NCBI GenBank assembly: GCA_031430035.1
Contig: JANPAS010000057.1
Span: 1-13,760 of the forward strand
DNA: 13,760 bases
Source: JASGCK01 sp031430035
GTDB lineage: Bacteria > Pseudomonadota > Gammaproteobacteria > Burkholderiales > Burkholderiaceae_C
Direction: 5' to 3'
Part shown: in pieces, positions 7,805 to 13,760 of the stretch
Numbering within the stretch: position 1 is the stretch's first letter
Layout of the letters: each line of letters starts with the position of its first letter
Program-made: the position numbers and the translations under genes
The notes under the pieces: model-generated
Databases searched by the model: none
Told to the model about the DNA's origin: nothing
Seen by the model: only the letters and a program-made list of their open reading frames with translations

Positions 7805-7820
7805 AAGCACAATCGTGCTT
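7805..7820. promoter_or_regulatory. Candidate operator: perfect 6+6 palindrome upstream of fadD
   Basis: AAGCAC and GTGCTT are exact inverted copies separated by four bases (AATC). The size and symmetry suit a dimeric repressor such as a TetR-family regulator, the kind that commonly controls fatty-acid degradation genes in betaproteobacteria. It overlaps the only plausible fadD -10 box, consistent with repression, and could also act on corC in the other direction. The regulator is not encoded in this window and its identity is not claimed. Confidence 0.45.
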
Positions 7821-7840
7821 TTAATCACCCCCCTTTTTTT

Positions 7841-7847
7841 AGGAGAG
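7841..7847 (+). promoter_or_regulatory. Strong ribosome binding site for fadD
   Basis: AGGAGAG lies six bases before the ATG at 7854. It fixes the start of the ligase and rules out the long open frame that continues upstream into the corC gene. Confidence 0.75.
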
Positions 7848-7853
7848 ATACGC

Positions 7854-9551
7854 ATGAAACAAGCTTGGCATGACAGCTACCCCGCAGGCGTTCCGCACGA
7901 GATTAACCCAAATGCGTACACCTCGGTGGCGCAATTGTTTAATGAGTCATTCAAAAAAAATGCGTCCGGCCCCTTTTCCGTCTGCATGGATAAGTGGATG
8001 ACGTATGGCGAATTAGACGAGCTCTCCACTGCCCTTGGCGCGTGGCTGCAAGCGCAAGGTTTGCCTGTAGGCGAGCGCGTGGCGTTGATGCTGCCCAACG
8101 TGCCGCAGTTCCCCGTCACGATGGCGGGCATTTTGCGCGCGGGCTACACCTGTGTGAACGTCAATCCTCTTTATACGGCGCGAGAGCTGAAGCATCAACT
8201 TAAAGACTCGGGCGCAACGACGATTGTGATTTTGGAGAACTTTGCGGGAACACTCGAAGAGGTGATTCAAGACACGCCGATTGAGCGCGTCGTGGTTGCC
8301 AGCATGGGCGATTTGCTGGGTTTTTGGAAGGGTAACTTCATCACATTTGCCGTGCGGCATCTCAAAAAGATGGTGCCTGCGTACAAGATTCCCCTGCAAA
8401 CAGCAGCAGGCAAGCCGCGCCAAGTCATTAGTTTTAAAGCTGTGATGGCTGCGGGTGCAGGACTCAGCATGAAACCCAGTACCGCCAACGGCGACAGCAT
8501 TGCGTTTTTGCAATACACGGGCGGTACAACGGGGCTCTCTAAAGGTGCGGTGCTGACACATCGCAACATCATTGCAGCGGTGCTGCAGGCTGAGGCTTGG
8601 TTTACGCCAGCGCTCAAGCGCGTGGGCGATATCAGCAAAGTCAACGGCATTGCGGCGCTGCCGCTGTATCACATCTTCGCTTTAACGCTCTGCTTGCTGG
8701 CGATTCGCTGGGGTTCGCATTTAACGATGATTCCCAATCCACGCGACATCCCAGGTTTTGTGGGAGTGCTTAAAAAGCGTCCTTTCCACATGTTGCCAGC
8801 CGTTAACACACTGTTTAACGCGCTCTTGCAAAACGCAGAATTTAAGGCAATGGACTTCAGCATGCTGTGCAATAGCCAAGCGGGCGGCATGGCGGCCAGC
8901 ATTGGCACAGCCAAGGCGTGGCAAGAGCTCACGGGTTCAACCATGATTGAAGGCTGGGGCATGAGCGAGACCTGCGCGATTGGGACGAACAATCCTGTGA
9001 ACGCAACAACGTTCTCGGGCACGATCGGCTTGCCACTGCCGAGCATTGAAATGGCGATCAAAGATGACGATGGCGTGTCGCAGCCCATGGGTAGTTCGGG
9101 CGAGATTTGCATCAAAGGCCCCAACGTCATGACGGGCTATTACAACCAGCCAGAAGAGACGGCGGCGGCGTTTACAAAAGACGGCTTTATGCGCACAGGC
9201 GACGTAGGCGTGATGGACGAACACGGCTACTTTCGCATCGTTGACCGGAAAAAAGACATGATTATTGTGAGCGGCTTTAATGTCTTCCCGAACGAGCTTG
9301 AGAACGTGATTTCGCTCTGCCCAGGCGTGGTGGAGTGTGCCGCGATTGGTGTTGCAGACGATAAAGCGGGTGAGGCTATTAAGGTGTTCGTAGTCAAAAA
9401 CGATCCGATGCTGACCGAGGATGATGTGGCGAAATACTGCCGTCAAAATCTAACTGGCTATAAGATTCCTAAGTACATCGAGTTCCGCGACGACTTGCCC
9501 AAAACGAACGTCGGTAAAATCTTACGACGTGAACTCCGAGCTGGTAAATAA
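7854..9551 (+). CDS. fadD: Long-chain fatty acid--CoA ligase (FadD type)
   Basis: A 565-residue ATP-dependent acyl-CoA synthetase of the adenylate-forming superfamily. It activates free fatty acids to acyl-CoA through an acyl-adenylate, feeding beta-oxidation or lipid synthesis. The ATP/AMP signature Y221-T-G-G-T-T-G-L-S-K-G is intact. G-W-G-M-S-E-T, the R-T-G-D-V-G aspartate, and the FACS hinge motif starting at D464-R-K-K-D followed by G-F-N-V-F-P-N-E follow in the expected order. The C-terminal K-T-N-V-G-K555-I-L-R-R-E-L supplies the catalytic, acylation-sensitive lysine. Length agrees with E. coli FadD. The ATG at 7854 has a strong AGGAGAG six bases upstream. The gene sits alone after a divergent promoter region with a palindrome, and a long hairpin follows 17 nt after its stop. 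Confidence 0.95.
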   Translation: MKQAWHDSYPAGVPHEINPNAYTSVAQLFNESFKKNASGPFSVCMDKWMTYGELDELSTALGAWLQAQGLPVGERVALMLPNVPQFPVTMAGILRAGYTCVNVNPLYTARELKHQLKDSGATTIVILENFAGTLEEVIQDTPIERVVVASMGDLLGFWKGNFITFAVRHLKKMVPAYKIPLQTAAGKPRQVISFKAVMAAGAGLSMKPSTANGDSIAFLQYTGGTTGLSKGAVLTHRNIIAAVLQAEAWFTPALKRVGDISKVNGIAALPLYHIFALTLCLLAIRWGSHLTMIPNPRDIPGFVGVLKKRPFHMLPAVNTLFNALLQNAEFKAMDFSMLCNSQAGGMAASIGTAKAWQELTGSTMIEGWGMSETCAIGTNNPVNATTFSGTIGLPLPSIEMAIKDDDGVSQPMGSSGEICIKGPNVMTGYYNQPEETAAAFTKDGFMRTGDVGVMDEHGYFRIVDRKKDMIIVSGFNVFPNELENVISLCPGVVECAAIGVADDKAGEAIKVFVVKNDPMLTEDDVAKYCRQNLTGYKIPKYIEFRDDLPKTNVGKILRRELRAGK

Positions 9552-11286
9552 CTCTGACCCTTCCTCATTAAACCCTGCTGCAAGCCTTATAGAACAAGGC
9601 TTGCAGCAGGGTTTAGCATTTTGTGCTGAAAAGCACTGGCCAGAGGCCGCCGCTTGCTTTGAGCACGTCCTCCAGCAGGAACCCACACACAAAGTTGCTT
9701 GGAACAATCTGGGCAATGTGCGTGATGAGTTGGGTGACGTGGTGGGCGCATACCAAGCACTCAAAACGGCTCTGGCGATAGATCCAGACTACGCGAGTCC
9801 CAAAAAAAATCTGGCGATCATCGCCTATAGGCAAGGCGGCATTTTGTATGCGGCAGGCCAATTGCAAGAGGCGCTAACGGCCTTTCAAATGGCTGCAACA
9901 CAGGGTTTGGCGCCTTTGGCTTTGGCAGATTACGACCATAGTTATTTGCAACTTTTGCTAGAGACGTGCGAGCATCAGCATGTCGCCACGCATCTGGTCA
10001 TCATGATGGCACGAACCCGTGCGGACGAATCGTATTTGCCGCACCCTTATCCACTACTGGCGGCTGTTGATCAACCTGCATGGCATAGACTGGTGGCCAA
10101 GCGCCACGTGACAAGGCTTTGCAATGAGACGGGTGTGCGCGTGACGCGCCCCGCTAGCACATTGTCTGCGCGTCAAAATGAATCGATACCCAGACGAATT
10201 CGCATCGCGTATCTTTCCTGCGATTGGCATCAACATCCTGTGCCACAGCAACTGATCACTAGCATTGAAGCGCATGACCGAAGCAAATTTGAAGTCATCG
10301 GCATTGCCACCGATGGGGGTGCCGACGAGACGCCGTGGCGAGCACGTATTGAGCGTGCGTTTGATCAGTTCTTCATGCTCGGGGCTTTGAACGACAACCA
10401 AATTGCGGAGCAACTTCGCAGCATGGATATCGACATCGCGATCGATTTGTCACTCTACATGCAAAGCGGTAGACCACTTATTTTGGCGAGTCGTCCTTGC
10501 CGTGTGCAAGTCGCCTTCTTGGGCTATGCGGGCACATCGAGCGCGCCGTGGATCGACTATTTAATCGCGGACGGGGTGGTGATTCCACCCACTCATGAAT
10601 CTCTTTATTCGGAAAAAATCATTCGTTTGCCCAGCAGCTTTATGCCCGACAACAACCAGCGTCCGCCTGTGCGCCAATTGGATGATTTGGTTGCAAGCCG
10701 CATCCAGCAAGGCTTACCAGGGAGCGGATTTGTATTTTGTGCGTTTAGCAACCCCTACAAAATCACCCCCGAGATGTTGGCATGCTGGTTCAGACTTTTG
10801 AGCGCAGTGCCAAAAAGCGTGCTCTGGTTGCAAGCCAATAACGATGTGGCGCAAAAGCATATCGAAGCCGCAGGTGTGGCGGCAGGGGTAGCTCCCCAGC
10901 GGCTGGTGTTTGCCAAGCGTGTCGATAGTTTTGACGAGCATTTGCAGCGTTACCAACTTGCCGATTTGTTTTTAGATAGCTTTCCCTACAACGCACATGT
11001 GACGTCCGCCGATAGCCTATGGATGGGCTTGCCCGTGCTGACGCTGCAAGGTCAGTCGTTTGCATCACGTGTAGCCAGTAGCATTCTCATTGCGCTGAAT
11101 TTGCCAGAGCTTGTCACCACGAACATAGCCGCTTACGAAGCTTTGGCGATAGAACTAGCCATTCAACCTGCGCGGTTGCCCGTGCTTCGTCAAAAGCTAG
11201 AGCGCAGTAAGGCGGCGGGACGTTACTTCAATCAAACGCAGTATGTGCGCAGTTTAGAGAACGCCTTAGCCAGTACGCTTAGCTAG
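9529..11286 (+). CDS. TPR protein with O-GlcNAc-transferase-like (GT41/SPINDLY) domain
   Basis: A 585-residue protein if started at GTG 9529. The N-terminal part (about 25-150) has two or three tetratricopeptide repeats, for example W-N-N-L-G-N-V-R-D-E-L-G-D followed by A-L-A-I-D-P-D-Y. From about residue 222 it is a GT41 domain: Y-L-S-C-D-W-H-Q-H236-P-V, L-G-Y-A-G-T-S-S-A-P (332-340), F-S-N-P-Y-K411-I-T-P and L-D-S-F-P-Y-N-A-H490 match the human OGT layout, including the histidine and the UDP-binding lysine. Family members transfer a sugar from a nucleotide sugar to serine or threonine of proteins; the donor and acceptor here are unknown. The usual P of the G-Y-P-G-T-S-G motif is alanine. 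The start is uncertain: GTG 9529 overlaps fadD by 23 nt and lacks a clear ribosome site, and a long hairpin covers the first codons. TTG 9601 would still give a full first repeat. Confidence 0.88.
   Translation: MNSELVNNSDPSSLNPAASLIEQGLQQGLAFCAEKHWPEAAACFEHVLQQEPTHKVAWNNLGNVRDELGDVVGAYQALKTALAIDPDYASPKKNLAIIAYRQGGILYAAGQLQEALTAFQMAATQGLAPLALADYDHSYLQLLLETCEHQHVATHLVIMMARTRADESYLPHPYPLLAAVDQPAWHRLVAKRHVTRLCNETGVRVTRPASTLSARQNESIPRRIRIAYLSCDWHQHPVPQQLITSIEAHDRSKFEVIGIATDGGADETPWRARIERAFDQFFMLGALNDNQIAEQLRSMDIDIAIDLSLYMQSGRPLILASRPCRVQVAFLGYAGTSSAPWIDYLIADGVVIPPTHESLYSEKIIRLPSSFMPDNNQRPPVRQLDDLVASRIQQGLPGSGFVFCAFSNPYKITPEMLACWFRLLSAVPKSVLWLQANNDVAQKHIEAAGVAAGVAPQRLVFAKRVDSFDEHLQRYQLADLFLDSFPYNAHVTSADSLWMGLPVLTLQGQSFASRVASSILIALNLPELVTTNIAAYEALAIELAIQPARLPVLRQKLERSKAAGRYFNQTQYVRSLENALASTLS
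9569..9615. terminator. Perfect 20-bp hairpin after fadD, possible terminator
   Basis: Arms 9569-9588 and 9596-9615 are exact inverted copies with a 7-nt loop. The stem is GC-rich in its middle and ends in AAACCC/GGGTTT, followed by GCATTTTG, an interrupted T-rich stretch. It begins 17 nt after the fadD stop. Position and shape suit a transcription terminator for fadD, possibly bidirectional, but the T-tract is imperfect. It lies inside the apparent first codons of the next gene, which makes either the terminator role or that start doubtful. Confidence 0.5.
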
Positions 11287-11952
11287 GTGCTCTGCAAGTA
11301 CTGATTCGTAATAGCTGCTTGGCACATCGTGCTCGTCAAACACTTGCCCCACAAACTCAAGGCCTACGCGTGCTGTGGGAAAAGCTGTACGCGGCGTACT
11401 GGGTGGCGCATCAAAAAAATCTGCGTGCGTGAGTACCTTGCCAGCCATCATGGGGTGAACGACTTGTGCTAAAAAATCTTCATCGGGCCCATAACCCAGT
11501 GTTGGGTTGAATTGCTGAATGAGTGGCAATAGCTCAGGTAGCAACTGTCCACGAGCGCCAAACATGCTGGCAATGATGGGGTTGCTATGCAGCGGATGGT
11601 CATGCATGACATGAAAAGGCAGGCCGCTCGTAAGCCATTCGTCAACGGCAGAGGTTTCGCGTTTAGAAAAGCGCGAGTCCACATCGCGGATCAAAATAAT
11701 GTCAGCAGCTGGGTCGTTCAAAGCTAAAAATCGCCAAAACGCGCCCAAGCGACCTGCATCGGGCGTGATAGAGAGAAGCTGCACATTGGGCTTAGCGCGC
11801 AATTCATTTTGAATGTGCGGATCGACATCGCTAGCGCAATAAAAGCGGCAAATGTAACCAGGGTAAAACTCCTCGGCCATGTCCGCATTTCGGATGGCGC
11901 CAATGAGATACTTAGGGTCTTGCCCAAACAAAGAAAAAGCAATCAACTTCAT
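11266..11952 (-). CDS. Putative DxD glycosyltransferase of unknown specificity
   Basis: A 228-residue protein from ATG 11952. The N-terminus M-K-L-I-A-F-S-L-F-G has no signal peptide. A Rossmann-like first half leads to I-I-L-I-R-D90-V-D92-S-R, a DxD metal/nucleotide-sugar motif of GT-A glycosyltransferases. It continues with V-D-E-W, P-F-H-V-M-H-D-H-P-L-H and G-Y-G-P-D-E-D-F-L, conserved-looking acidic and histidine stretches. I do not recognise a named family beyond proteins of this kind annotated as hypothetical or glycosyltransferase-like in capsule and polysaccharide clusters. The gene converges with the GT41 gene, overlapping its last 21 bases, and is divergent from the TPR-methyltransferase gene with a shared start region. 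An in-frame GTG at 11991 would add 13 residues and overlap that gene more deeply. Function is inferred from the DxD motif and neighbours. Confidence 0.72.
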   Translation of the reverse strand: MKLIAFSLFGQDPKYLIGAIRNADMAEEFYPGYICRFYCASDVDPHIQNELRAKPNVQLLSITPDAGRLGAFWRFLALNDPAADIILIRDVDSRFSKRETSAVDEWLTSGLPFHVMHDHPLHSNPIIASMFGARGQLLPELLPLIQQFNPTLGYGPDEDFLAQVVHPMMAGKVLTHADFFDAPPSTPRTAFPTARVGLEFVGQVFDEHDVPSSYYESVLAEHLAKRTG

Positions 11953-13282
11953 GAGCCAAATTCTAGATGTATCGCTAAGCCTAGACCTCACCGTTTCTGA
12001 GACTGCTAACGCGCTTTACGAAAAGGGTGATTTTGCGCGAGCCTCTGAGCTCTTTCAGCAGGCGGCAAGGCAAGATCCCGAAAGCTTCGATGCATGGCAC
12101 ATGCAAGGCATTTGTTTGGCAAGGCTAGCGCAACCCGAACAAGCGCTCCAGTGTTTTCAATCGGCATTAGCGCTCAACGCCAGTATCGCATCGCTGCACA
12201 ACAATATCGGGCTAGTGCTGGACGAACTGACCTTGTTTGATGAAGCGGTGGCATCCTTCGACGAAGCCATCCGTTTGAATCCTCAATATACGCAAGCGCA
12301 TATTCACAAGGCACAGACACTGCTCAAAACGGATTTGAAAGAGGCGGCCATTCGAAGCCTTCGCTTAGCACTTCAAGTAGATCCAAGCTTGGATGCCGTC
12401 TGGCATCAATGCGTGGCTCTGCACGTACAAATGCGGCAGTGGCCTGAGGCCTTATTGGCGAACGAGTCGGCGCTAGCGATTGCGCCTGATCACCTAGATT
12501 ACCGATATGCACAGGCCATTATTTTGGGACAACTGGGGCAGACAGACAAAGCCAAGGAGGCTTTCGTTGCTATGCAAACATTGGGGGTTGAAGGGGCAGA
12601 TTTAGCCAATTACCACTTAGCCCAGTATGACGGCTACCCAATATCCGATAAGGCACCAGCCGGATATGTCAAAAATTTGTTCGATGGTTTTGCCAGCCAT
12701 TTCGACACCGATTTGGTGACACACTTGAACTACCAAGTCCCCCGATTAATGGGCGACATCATCCATAAAGCTCTTCCTAATGTGGCTATCAATATGTTGG
12801 ATTTGGGTTGCGGCACGGGTTTAGTGGGAGCTGCACTTCACAGCAGGCCGTATCGTTTGGTGGGCGTCGATCTTTCGCCCAAGATGCTCGCCAAGGCCAA
12901 AGATAAGCAGCTGTATCACGAGCTGCAAGAATCTAGCATTGATGCGTATCTAAAGGCCGAAACATCAAACCTAGCGCGCAAGTACTTTGATGTCATTACG
13001 GCAGCGGATGTCTTTATCTATATGGGCGATTTAGCGCTTGTTTTTGAGTGCGTTGCTGGTTTGCTGCGCGCAAACGGCTTGTTTATTTTTTCAACGGAAG
13101 ACTCGGCAAGCGAACCTATTTTTTTAACGCCTTCGGGGCGCTACGCGCATCACCAAACCTACATTGACCAATTGGCCAATCGATATGGATTTGAGATTCA
13201 AGCCTGCGACGCTGTTGATTTGCGGATGGAACTACTTCAGCCTACGCAGGGCTGCATTTTTACGCTGAGCCTTCAAAGATAA
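11951..13282 (+). CDS. TPR-repeat SAM-dependent methyltransferase (COG4976-like)
   Basis: A 443-residue two-part protein. Residues about 17-215 form roughly five or six tetratricopeptide repeats, with recurring A-x-x-x-F-x-x-A-L-x-L-N/D-P patterns. A linker with A-G-Y-V-K-N-L-F-D-G-F-A-S-H-F-D leads into a class I methyltransferase domain. Its SAM motif I is D284-L-G-C-G-T-G290, followed by the acidic end of strand 2 in V-G-V-D-L-S-P-K-M-L and the later strand D-V-I-T-A-A-D-V-F-I-Y. This layout matches predicted TPR-containing methyltransferases; the substrate is unknown. The ATG at 11951 lies inside a CATG whose opposite strand starts the DxD transferase gene. No clear ribosome site precedes it. 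The next gene starts 8 nt after its stop, so they are probably co-transcribed. Confidence 0.88.
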   Translation: MSQILDVSLSLDLTVSETANALYEKGDFARASELFQQAARQDPESFDAWHMQGICLARLAQPEQALQCFQSALALNASIASLHNNIGLVLDELTLFDEAVASFDEAIRLNPQYTQAHIHKAQTLLKTDLKEAAIRSLRLALQVDPSLDAVWHQCVALHVQMRQWPEALLANESALAIAPDHLDYRYAQAIILGQLGQTDKAKEAFVAMQTLGVEGADLANYHLAQYDGYPISDKAPAGYVKNLFDGFASHFDTDLVTHLNYQVPRLMGDIIHKALPNVAINMLDLGCGTGLVGAALHSRPYRLVGVDLSPKMLAKAKDKQLYHELQESSIDAYLKAETSNLARKYFDVITAADVFIYMGDLALVFECVAGLLRANGLFIFSTEDSASEPIFLTPSGRYAHHQTYIDQLANRYGFEIQACDAVDLRMELLQPTQGCIFTLSLQR

Positions 13283-13290
13283 TTGAACGC

Positions 13291-13760
13291 ATGCTATCTC
13301 CCGCAACCACTTATCAAGTTTTCGAGCGTGGTTGGCTGTCCAGCAACAACATCCTATTTATCGGCAAGGACAGCACGGCGCTGGTCGATACGGGTTATTG
13401 CACGCACGCCCACCAGACGCTGGCGCTCGTGCAATCGGCGCTCAAAGGGAGGCCTCTTAATCACATCATCAACACCCATCTACACAGCGACCACTGCGGC
13501 GGCAATGCGGCGTTGCAAACCGCGTATAGCGCCGCAAACGGCATTGTGCAAACCCATATCCCTTATGGCCTAGCGAGGCATGTGGCAAGCTGGGACGAAG
13601 AGCAACTCAGCTACAAACCCACAGGACAAAATTGCCCACGCTTTACGTTTGAGCACACCTTGCAGCATGGCGACGAGGTGCGGCTGGGTGACTCCAAGTG
13701 GCAAGTCCACGCCGCGCCTGGGCACGACCCGCACAGCATCATCTTGTTTGAGCCTGAGAC
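13291..13760 (+). CDS. Metallo-beta-lactamase-fold hydrolase, N-terminal part (3' end outside window)
   Basis: The frame opens at ATG 13291 and runs off the window after 156 codons. The start of a metallo-beta-lactamase domain is evident: a strand with A-L-V-D-T-G-Y, the zinc motif T-H63-L-H65-S-D67-H68-C-G-G, and the next zinc ligand H145 in A-A-P-G-H-D-P-H. Members include glyoxalase II-like thioester hydrolases, lactonases and many uncharacterised enzymes; the substrate cannot be told from this part. There is no signal peptide, so a cytoplasmic enzyme is expected. The gene starts 8 nt after the TPR-methyltransferase and may share its transcript. A shorter overlapping frame from 13283 is a shadow. 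Confidence 0.88.
   Translation, partial: MLSPATTYQVFERGWLSSNNILFIGKDSTALVDTGYCTHAHQTLALVQSALKGRPLNHIINTHLHSDHCGGNAALQTAYSAANGIVQTHIPYGLARHVASWDEEQLSYKPTGQNCPRFTFEHTLQHGDEVRLGDSKWQVHAAPGHDPHSIILFEPE

Larger units (their letters stand above)
7751..7853. promoter_or_regulatory. Divergent intergenic promoter region between corC and fadD
   Basis: This is the only substantial gene-free gap in the window, and both flanking genes read away from it, so it should carry promoters for both. For fadD a possible -35 TTTACC (7777-7782) and -10 TATAAG (7802-7807) can be drawn, but the spacing of 19 is long and the match modest. A palindrome overlaps the -10. A C6T7 run (7828-7840) lies just before the fadD ribosome binding site. 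For corC a TATGAT lies very close to its ATG on the minus strand, which would leave almost no leader. The promoter boxes are weak guesses; the region's role follows from its position. Confidence 0.55.

Noticed and set aside
7828..7840. C6T7 homopolymer run before fadD, considered as a phase-variable tract
   Set aside because: The runs are short, lie outside coding sequence, and fadD is a housekeeping gene. It may only affect spacing near the ribosome site.
7401..7853. Upstream extension of the fadD reading frame
   Set aside because: It runs antisense through corC and has serine-rich nonsense content; the strong ribosome site at 7841-7847 and homology place the start at 7854.
8013..8672. Minus-strand open frame of 219 codons opposite fadD
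   Set aside because: Histidine- and arginine-rich shadow translation; the fadD motifs run through the same stretch on the plus strand.
13283..13573. Open frame of 96 codons after the methyltransferase
   Set aside because: It is out of frame with the metallo-beta-lactamase domain that starts at 13291 and carries the zinc motif; its own translation shows no motif.

Overview
The window looks like a chromosomal segment of a betaproteobacterium, most likely order Burkholderiales. This rests on the order SURF1 / small SCO-like membrane protein / ctaA / ctaB / SCO1 and on the CorC-Lnt pair; no rRNA or species marker is present, so a finer placement is not possible. Coding density is very high: the only gene-free stretch over 100 bases is about 103 nt between corC and the long-chain acyl-CoA ligase. 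No RNA gene, CRISPR array, insertion sequence or phage gene was seen.

Region 1 (1-4535, plus strand) is a cytochrome c oxidase assembly operon. It runs from the end of a SURF1-like gene through a membrane-anchored SCO-like protein, heme A synthase (ctaA), heme O synthase (ctaB) and an exported MetX-like alpha/beta hydrolase to a SCO1/SenC lipoprotein. Several genes are joined by ATGA stop/start overlaps. CtaB and CtaA make heme A, while SURF1 and SCO proteins help insert heme and copper into the oxidase. The hydrolase is the member that does not obviously belong.

Region 2 (4543-7750, minus strand) is a tightly packed operon read corC - lnt - DUF1289 - 2-hydroxychromene-2-carboxylate isomerase-like. 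The 55-residue DUF1289 gene (5184-5351) is easy to miss; it is linked to both neighbours by 4-nt overlaps. The operon converges on the SCO1 gene with a 7-nt gap.

Region 3 (7751-9615) holds a short divergent promoter region with a perfect 6+6 palindrome (7805-7820), a FadD-type acyl-CoA ligase, and a perfect 20-bp hairpin just after the ligase stop codon.

Region 4 (9529-13760) is the least ordinary part. A TPR protein with an O-GlcNAc-transferase-like (GT41/SPINDLY) domain overlaps, tail to tail, a putative DxD glycosyltransferase on the minus strand. That gene shares its start codon, inside one CATG, with a divergent TPR-methyltransferase gene. A metallo-beta-lactamase-fold hydrolase follows 8 nt later and runs off the window. 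The first three resemble a small glycan- or protein-modifying cassette, but the target is not visible. I found no clear evidence of a wholly new system.
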